Source of the DNA: Bradyrhizobium sp. AZCC 2176
Lineage (GTDB): Bacteria; Pseudomonadota; Alphaproteobacteria; Rhizobiales; Xanthobacteraceae
NCBI RefSeq assembly: GCF_036924645.1
Contig: NZ_JAZHRX010000001.1
Span: forward strand, 3,224,001-3,288,000
Direction of reading: 5' to 3'
Length of the DNA stretch: 64,000 nt
The notes below the pieces were generated by a model. That model searched no databases. It saw nothing but the letters and a program-made list of their open reading frames with translations, and had not been told where the DNA came from. The number at the start of each line of letters is the position of its first letter. The stretch's first letter is position 1. Made by a program: the position numbers and the translations under genes. This document shows, piece after piece, positions 59,436 to 64,000 of the stretch.

Positions 59436-60455
59436 ATGATCCCGCTTTCAGTCCTCGACCTCTCCGTCGTCACCACAGGCACCCGTCCCGCCCACGCGCT
59501 GCAGAACAGCATCGATCTGGCGCGCCATGTCGATGGGCTCGGCTATGTCCGCTACTGGCTCGCCGAGCATCACAATCTGGCGTCGGTGGCGAGCCCCGCG
59601 CCCGATCTGATGATCGGGCAGATCGCGGCGGTGACGAACAATATCCGCGTCGGCTCCGGCGGCGTGATGCTGCCCAACCATGCGCCGCTTGTCGTGGCCG
59701 AGCGCTTCAAGATGCTCGAGGCGCTGTTTCCCGGCCGCATCGATCTCGGCCTCGGCCGCGCGCCCGGCACCGACGGCGCCACGGCGCATGCGCTGCGCAG
59801 CCGGCTCGATCGCCGCGAGGGTGACGATTTTCTCGAACGCTTAAGTGAACTGGTGTTGTGGGAGACTCGCGATTTCCCTGCCGGGCATCCCTACAACAAT
59901 GTGGTGGCGATGCCCGACGACACGCCGCTGCCGCCGATCTGGCTGCTCGGTTCGAGCGATTACAGTTCGGAGCTGGCGGCACAGGTCGGCATGGGGTTCG
60001 CGTTTGCGCATCATTTTGCGTCCTACGACGCGATCGCGGCGATGACCAATTACCGCGACCATTTCAAGCCGTCCGGCTGGCGCGCCACGCCGCACGGCAT
60101 TCTCGCCGTCGCTGCCGTTGCCGCCGAAACCGATGCGGAAGCTGAACAGCTCGCGTCCTCGATGGACCTCAACCGCCTGCGCCGTGACCGCGGACAATAC
60201 CTGCCGCTGCCGAGCGTCGAGGAAGCGCTGGCCTATAATTATACGGACGCCGAGCGCGGCTCGGTCGCGCGCAATCGCTCGCGGCTGTTCGTCGGCAGCC
60301 CGGCGACGATCCTGTCGAAGCTGCAGCCGATGATTACAGCCAGCCAGCCGGATGAGTTGATGATCATCACCGCCGTCTACGATCATGACGCGCGGAAGAA
60401 GTCGTATAGTCTGCTGGCGGATGCGTTCGGGCCGAGCAAGAAAGCCGCCGCATAA
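59436..60455 (+). CDS. LLM-class flavin-dependent oxidoreductase
   Basis: A 339-residue luciferase-like TIM-barrel enzyme of the MsnO8/alkanal-monooxygenase-like group. Motifs are RYWLAEHHNLASVASPAPDLMIG, RVGSGGVMLPNHAPL and RIDLGLGRAPGTDG. It would use reduced FMN or F420-like cofactor; the group mostly uses FMN. No flavin reductase is adjacent. The substrate is unknown. Confidence 0.87.
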   Translation: MIPLSVLDLSVVTTGTRPAHALQNSIDLARHVDGLGYVRYWLAEHHNLASVASPAPDLMIGQIAAVTNNIRVGSGGVMLPNHAPLVVAERFKMLEALFPGRIDLGLGRAPGTDGATAHALRSRLDRREGDDFLERLSELVLWETRDFPAGHPYNNVVAMPDDTPLPPIWLLGSSDYSSELAAQVGMGFAFAHHFASYDAIAAMTNYRDHFKPSGWRATPHGILAVAAVAAETDAEAEQLASSMDLNRLRRDRGQYLPLPSVEEALAYNYTDAERGSVARNRSRLFVGSPATILSKLQPMITASQPDELMIITAVYDHDARKKSYSLLADAFGPSKKAAA

Positions 60456-60460
60456 AGACT

Positions 60461-60590
60461 GTCGTCCCTGCGAACGCAATGCGAACGCAGGGACCCATAC
60501 CGCGTGATCTATCGATGAGGCAGTGTGGCTGACACCTTCAACGACAACTATGTTCGGTGGCTATGCGTCCCTGCGAACGCAAGGGACGAC
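60461..60590. repeat. Dispersed repeat, family D
   Basis: Starts GTCGTCCCTGCGAACGCA and ends TGCGAACGCAAGGGACGAC. GGGACCCATA and CTATGCGTCCC flank the middle as in the copy at 6973. It lies between the LLM gene and the serine hydrolase. Confidence 0.7.
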
Positions 60591-60608
60591 CCGCTGAGGG
60601 AGCGCCGG

Positions 60609-61868
60609 ATGTCGCGCGAACCGCATCTCTCCCGTCGGGCGGCGCTCACCGGCTTGGCCGCGACCTGCGCCGCCGGCCTTATGTCCCGGGCATCCGCTGA
60701 AGAGGCGGTGCCGATCTTCTCCTCCACTGGTCCAAATGCCGACCGCTATGGTGCCGCCGCGGGATATCCTGTCCCCGACGCCGCAAGGGCGCGGTGGCAA
60801 GGCAATCCGTGGCAGCCAGCTGATCGCGTCGGCGCGTTCACCCACATCGATGACATCTATCCGACGCGGCAGGTGAAGCGCGCCGCAGTACCCTGGGCGT
60901 TCAAGCGCGCACCGGTGGAATTGTCTGATCCGTTTCGGGCTGAAGTGACCGGCTACCTCGCGCGCAATCCCGTCACCGGCCTGCTGATCGCCAAAGACGA
61001 CCAGATCCTGTTCGAGCATTACCAATACGGCCGGACCGACCGCCACCGGTTTGTTTCCCAGTCGATGGTCAAGTCGATCACCGGCCTGTTGATCGGCATC
61101 GCGGTTTCCGAAGGCGCGATCAAATCGGTCGACGACACGGCCGAGATGTATGTGCGGGGCTTCCGCGGATCGGAATATGGCCGAACGCCGATCCACGATC
61201 TCCTGCACATGTCCTCAGGGATCGACTTTGGCGAGGAGGCGGAAGGCGGGCGCGATCTCAACCGGCTATGGCAGGACATGGTCGCCGGCTTTTCGGGGAA
61301 AGGCACAGTCAACAGCATTGTTCAATTCAATCACCGGATCGCGCCGCCAGGGACGCGCTTCCATTACGCCAGCATTGAACCGGATGTGCTCGGTATGGTC
61401 CTGCGCAACGCCACCGGCAAATCGCTGTCCGACTGCCTGCAGGAAAAAATCTGGCAACCCATCGGGACAGAAGCCGATGCCAGATGGATGGTGGACGCCG
61501 AAGGGTTCGAACTGGCTCACTTCGGCTTCAATGCGGTGCTGCGCGATTATGCCCGGCTCGCGCGCTTGCTGGCGCATGACGGCGCGTGGGGTGGGCGGCA
61601 GATCATTCCGGCGCAGTGGGTGATTGATGCGACCACGGTGCGGCCGTCAGGCGGCTATCTCGCGCCGGGAAAAGCCGATCGCGATTTCGGCTATGGCTAT
61701 TTGCTGTGGCTGCTGCCCTGGGGGCAGCGCCAGTTTGCGATGTTCGGTGATTTCGGACAGCGCGTCTGCATCGATCCGGCTTCAAAAATCGTGATCGTGC
61801 AGACCGGACTGGAGCAGACCCCGGAGATTTGGAAACTGTGGTTGGCGGCGCTGAAGCGGTTCAGCTAG
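60609..61868 (+). CDS. Tat-exported serine hydrolase (class C beta-lactamase/NylB-like)
   Basis: A 419-residue protein. The start MSREPHLSRRAALTGLA is a twin-arginine signal (SRRAALTG), cleaved near SRASA. The catalytic SxxK is SMVK in VSQSMVKSITGLLIG, and the YxS/N motif is HYASIEPD. The family includes esterases, peptidases and 6-aminohexanoate-dimer hydrolases; residues do not settle which. GGGAGCG supports the ATG at 60609. Its stop codon TAG starts a family E repeat. Confidence 0.88.
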   Translation: MSREPHLSRRAALTGLAATCAAGLMSRASAEEAVPIFSSTGPNADRYGAAAGYPVPDAARARWQGNPWQPADRVGAFTHIDDIYPTRQVKRAAVPWAFKRAPVELSDPFRAEVTGYLARNPVTGLLIAKDDQILFEHYQYGRTDRHRFVSQSMVKSITGLLIGIAVSEGAIKSVDDTAEMYVRGFRGSEYGRTPIHDLLHMSSGIDFGEEAEGGRDLNRLWQDMVAGFSGKGTVNSIVQFNHRIAPPGTRFHYASIEPDVLGMVLRNATGKSLSDCLQEKIWQPIGTEADARWMVDAEGFELAHFGFNAVLRDYARLARLLAHDGAWGGRQIIPAQWVIDATTVRPSGGYLAPGKADRDFGYGYLLWLLPWGQRQFAMFGDFGQRVCIDPASKIVIVQTGLEQTPEIWKLWLAALKRFS

Positions 61869-61934
61869 AGCATTATCCGGAAAAGTGGCTACCGGTTTTC
61901 GGAAAAGATCGTGCTTAAAAAAGGATAATGCGGG
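61867..61934. repeat. Dispersed repeat, family E
   Basis: AGAGCATTATCCGGAAAAGT, then ACCGGTTTTCGGAAAAGATC and GATAATGC. It overlaps the stop codon of the serine hydrolase just as the copy at 22305 overlaps that of the SDR gene. Inverted parts GCATTATCC and GGATAATGC give a stem. Confidence 0.8.
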
Positions 61935-62053
61935 ATGACTTTTCTTCGAATCTTCATCGCATCCTTTTGAACATGCCTACGTTTGTTCGAGCCTCAAAAG
62001 CAACCAAGCGTTGTCAAGGGAGTTGTTGCAGTCTCCAACCAGGGAGACAAACC

Positions 62054-62401
62054 ATGGAACTGAAATCTGCAGTTGTTGGGTTGGCCGCCCTCGGCGGCGT
62101 TATGCTCGCCGCTGGCTCAGCTTCCGCCGCGATGCCGAACGGGCTTCCGCATGCCGACCAGATCTCACGCCAGGCCACTGATGTCGAGCAGGTCCGCTGG
62201 GTCTGCAACGCCTGGGGTCGCTGCTGGTGGCGTCCGGGTCCGAGATGGGGCGCCGGCGGTTGGGGCCCGCGCCCCGTGTGGCGTCCGGGATGGCGCAGCG
62301 CCTATGCTTGGGGCGGGCCGGTTTGGGGCCCGCGGCCCGTGTGGGGTCCGCGGCCAGGATGGGGCCCGCGTCCAGGGTGGGGCTGGAACGGCAGGTGGTG
62401 A
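62054..62401 (+). CDS. Exported Gly/Trp/Pro/Arg-rich repeat protein
   Basis: A 115-residue protein with AGGGAG before the ATG. The signal peptide is MELKSAVVGLAALGGVMLAA with cleavage near ASA. The mature part has VRWVCNAWGRCWWRPG with two cysteines that could form a disulfide, then low-complexity repeats built on WGPRP(V/G). Such small exported proteins are common in this bacterial group and have no known role. The repeat DNA (GGGGCCCGC units) could change in copy number. Confidence 0.75.
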   Translation: MELKSAVVGLAALGGVMLAAGSASAAMPNGLPHADQISRQATDVEQVRWVCNAWGRCWWRPGPRWGAGGWGPRPVWRPGWRSAYAWGGPVWGPRPVWGPRPGWGPRPGWGWNGRW

Positions 62402-62597
62402 TCGGAGAGGGGGCGTACGCCGGCTGATAACGCCGCGAGTACTGCTTTCATAATATCCGTACCCGCTGCACCGTTGGTGCCGCGCAACTCGCCGCTCGCT
62501 GGTAAGTGTCCGGCTGCTGCACGTCACGAATCTGCGCTCTCCGCGCGCTCGGCAGCAGTCGTGCGCCGGGAGACGCTAGCAGAGGCGTGTGTGTCCC

Positions 62598-63458
62598 TTA
62601 GTCCTGCTTCTCGCTGAACGTCGCGCGGAACGGATGTGCCGGGTAGACGCCGACGATGCGGAATTCACGCGAGAAGAATTTCAGTTCCTCCAGCGCAAAG
62701 GCGAGGCCGCGGTCATCGGGGTGGCCGTCGACATCGGCATAGAACTGCGTCGCAAAGAAATTGCCATCGACCATGTAGCTTTCCAATTTCGTCATGTTGA
62801 CGCTATTGGTGGCGAAACCGCCGAGCGCCTTGTAGAGCGCGGCGGGCAAATTGCGCACCCGGAAAACAAAAGTGGTGACCAGCGGGCCAGAGCCCTGGGC
62901 GGCCCATTTCTGGTCGCGCGCGAGCACCACGAAGCGCGTGGTGTTGTGGGTCTCGTCCTCGACGTCCTCGGCCAGGATATCGAGGCCGTAGATTTGCGCC
63001 GCCAGGCGGGAGGCAATCGCGGCAACGCTCTTGTCCTTGCGTTCGGAAACGTCGCGCGCGCTGCCGGCGGTATCGGCCGCAACGATCGGCTTGATGCCAA
63101 GCTTGCGGATGATGCGGCGGCATTGCCCGAGCGCGTGGACGTGGCTCTCCACCGTCTTGATGTCGGAAAGCTTTGTGCCCTTCGGTGCCATCAATTGATG
63201 GCGGATCGGCAAGAACCATTCACCGACGATGAATAGACCGGACGCCGGCAGGAGATGATGGATGTCGGCGACCCGGCCGGCGACCGAATTCTCGATCGGG
63301 ATCATGCCGAGGTCGGCCTCGCCGGAGGCGATCACCGACAGCGCGTCCTCGAAGGTCGGGCAGGGCAGCGGCTCGGCGTCGGGATAGGCCTCGACGATGG
63401 CGATATGGGAATTGGCGCCAGGCTCGCCCTGGAATGCGATTTTGAACTTTTTGGTCAT
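62598..63458 (-). CDS. pheA: Prephenate dehydratase
   Basis: A 286-residue monofunctional enzyme converting prephenate to phenylpyruvate. The catalytic domain (about 5-185) contains FQGEPGANSHIA, GMIPIENSVAGRV and the NTTRFVVLAR Thr-Arg-Phe active-site motif. The ACT regulatory domain (195-275) with NMTKLESYMVDG binds phenylalanine. It has no chorismate mutase domain. It lies 21 bases after kdsB on the same strand; kdsB-pheA adjacency is common in this group. Confidence 0.95.
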   Translation of the reverse strand: MTKKFKIAFQGEPGANSHIAIVEAYPDAEPLPCPTFEDALSVIASGEADLGMIPIENSVAGRVADIHHLLPASGLFIVGEWFLPIRHQLMAPKGTKLSDIKTVESHVHALGQCRRIIRKLGIKPIVAADTAGSARDVSERKDKSVAAIASRLAAQIYGLDILAEDVEDETHNTTRFVVLARDQKWAAQGSGPLVTTFVFRVRNLPAALYKALGGFATNSVNMTKLESYMVDGNFFATQFYADVDGHPDDRGLAFALEELKFFSREFRIVGVYPAHPFRATFSEKQD

Positions 63459-63479
63459 GCGGGGCCTTTTAGCAGCGGC

Positions 63480-64000
63480 TCAGGCTTTTGCCAGTGTGCG
63501 GCGGGCGGTTTCGAGGTCATCAGGCGTATCGACGCCGAGCGGCACCGAACTCACGATGGCGGCGTCGATCCGCATGCCGGCTTCCAGCGCCCTGAGCTGC
63601 TCGAGTTTCTCGCGTTGTTCCAGGACGGAGGGCGGCAGTTTGACGAAGCGCTCCAGCGCTCGCCGCCGATAGGCATAGAGCCCGATGTGATGGTAGCGCG
63701 GACCGTCGCCGTACGGCGCGGTGGCGCGGGTAAAATACAGCCCACGGAGCCGTTGGCCGCCCAATGGCGACCCGATCAGCTTCACTACGCTCGGGTTGGT
63801 GTGTTCTTCATCTCGTCGGATCTCGGCGGCCAAGGTCCCGATGTCGACCTGGGGGTCGTCGAGCAGCGCGAGCGCGGCCCGGATATCCTGAGGGGGAATG
63901 GTCGGCAAATCGCCCTGGACGTTGACCACGCTCTCGGCCCGGCCCTCGGGATCGAGCCGCGTCAGCGCCTCGTAAATACGGTCCGAGCCGGAGGGATGGT
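63480..64000 (-). CDS. kdsB: 3-deoxy-manno-octulosonate cytidylyltransferase (partial)
   Basis: The C-terminal 173 residues of CMP-Kdo synthetase; the N-terminus lies outside the window. [27 protein letters not shown] and [17 protein letters not shown] are family motifs, and [13 protein letters not shown] is the usual end. It activates Kdo for lipopolysaccharide core synthesis. It is upstream of pheA in the same transcript. Confidence 0.94.
   Translation of the reverse strand, partial: HPSGSDRIYEALTRLDPEGRAESVVNVQGDLPTIPPQDIRAALALLDDPQVDIGTLAAEIRRDEEHTNPSVVKLIGSPLGGQRLRGLYFTRATAPYGDGPRYHHIGLYAYRRRALERFVKLPPSVLEQREKLEQLRALEAGMRIDAAIVSSVPLGVDTPDDLETARRTLAKA

Overview
The window looks like chromosome from a Bradyrhizobium-type alphaproteobacterium (Bradyrhizobium, Rhodopseudomonas and relatives). 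The reasons are high GC, many LivK-type ABC and TRAP/TAXI importers, acyl-CoA catabolism genes, a MloK1-type potassium channel, pim and cou/tar-like loci known from Rhodopseudomonas palustris, and many dispersed palindromic repeats between genes. No rRNA, tRNA, CRISPR array, prophage or transposase was seen. This assignment is inference from gene content.

Layout. 0-4.1 kb: a cyclic-nucleotide-gated K+ channel with an atypical crotonase on the minus strand, then a membrane-anchored cNMP-binding protein and an orphan DUF6537 protein on the plus strand. 4.2-13 kb: mixed accessory genes (TAXI binding protein, DUF3307, two regulators with visible operators, GST-like protein, MFS exporter, PPOX flavoprotein, PaaI thioesterase). 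13.1-32.4 kb: an aromatic (p-coumarate/phenylpropanoid) uptake and degradation locus with pobA, a TRAP importer, crotonase, feruloyl/coumaroyl-CoA ligase, SDR dehydrogenase, hydroxybenzoyl-CoA-type thioesterase, LivK-type binding protein, ABC permeases and ATPases, and a divergent MarR regulator. A 4-kb block (24.1-28.1 kb) with a multiply frameshifted PAS-GAF-GGDEF-EAL gene and two lower-GC unknown genes separates the binding protein from its transporter genes. 32.5-36.2 kb: an intact PAS-PAS-GGDEF-EAL protein and glycerate 2-kinase. 36.2-50.1 kb: a second Liv-type ABC importer with two tandem binding proteins plus the relic of a third, an IclR regulator, and a divergent pimF-pimA-pimC-pimD dicarboxylate beta-oxidation operon. 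50.1-64 kb: glpK, GNAT, two GSTs, metF-metH, an LLM flavin oxidoreductase, a Tat-exported serine hydrolase, a Gly/Trp/Pro-rich secreted protein, pheA and the 3' part of kdsB.

How the genes work together. In the aromatic locus, TRAP and ABC importers would bring in phenylpropanoids. The ligase, hydratase, SDR and thioesterase would shorten p-coumaroyl-CoA to 4-hydroxybenzoate, and PobA makes protocatechuate; only a thiolase is missing. Three promoters of this locus (pobA/TRAP, crotonase, ABC/MarR) carry the same 15-bp palindrome, which I propose is the operator of the MarR (CouR-like) regulator. In the pim locus the importer probably brings in dicarboxylates or fatty acids that PimA activates and PimCDF oxidise, under an IclR regulator with a perfect 17-bp palindrome between the divergent units. 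A WYL regulator has a matching pair of 22-bp palindromes in front of two neighbouring genes.

Damage and repeats. Besides the broken sensor gene, the fused permease-ATPase of the aromatic ABC importer carries a +1 frameshift near 30500. These could be real decay or assembly indels. At least seven families of intergenic palindromic repeats occur; copies of one family supply the stop codon of the gene before them.
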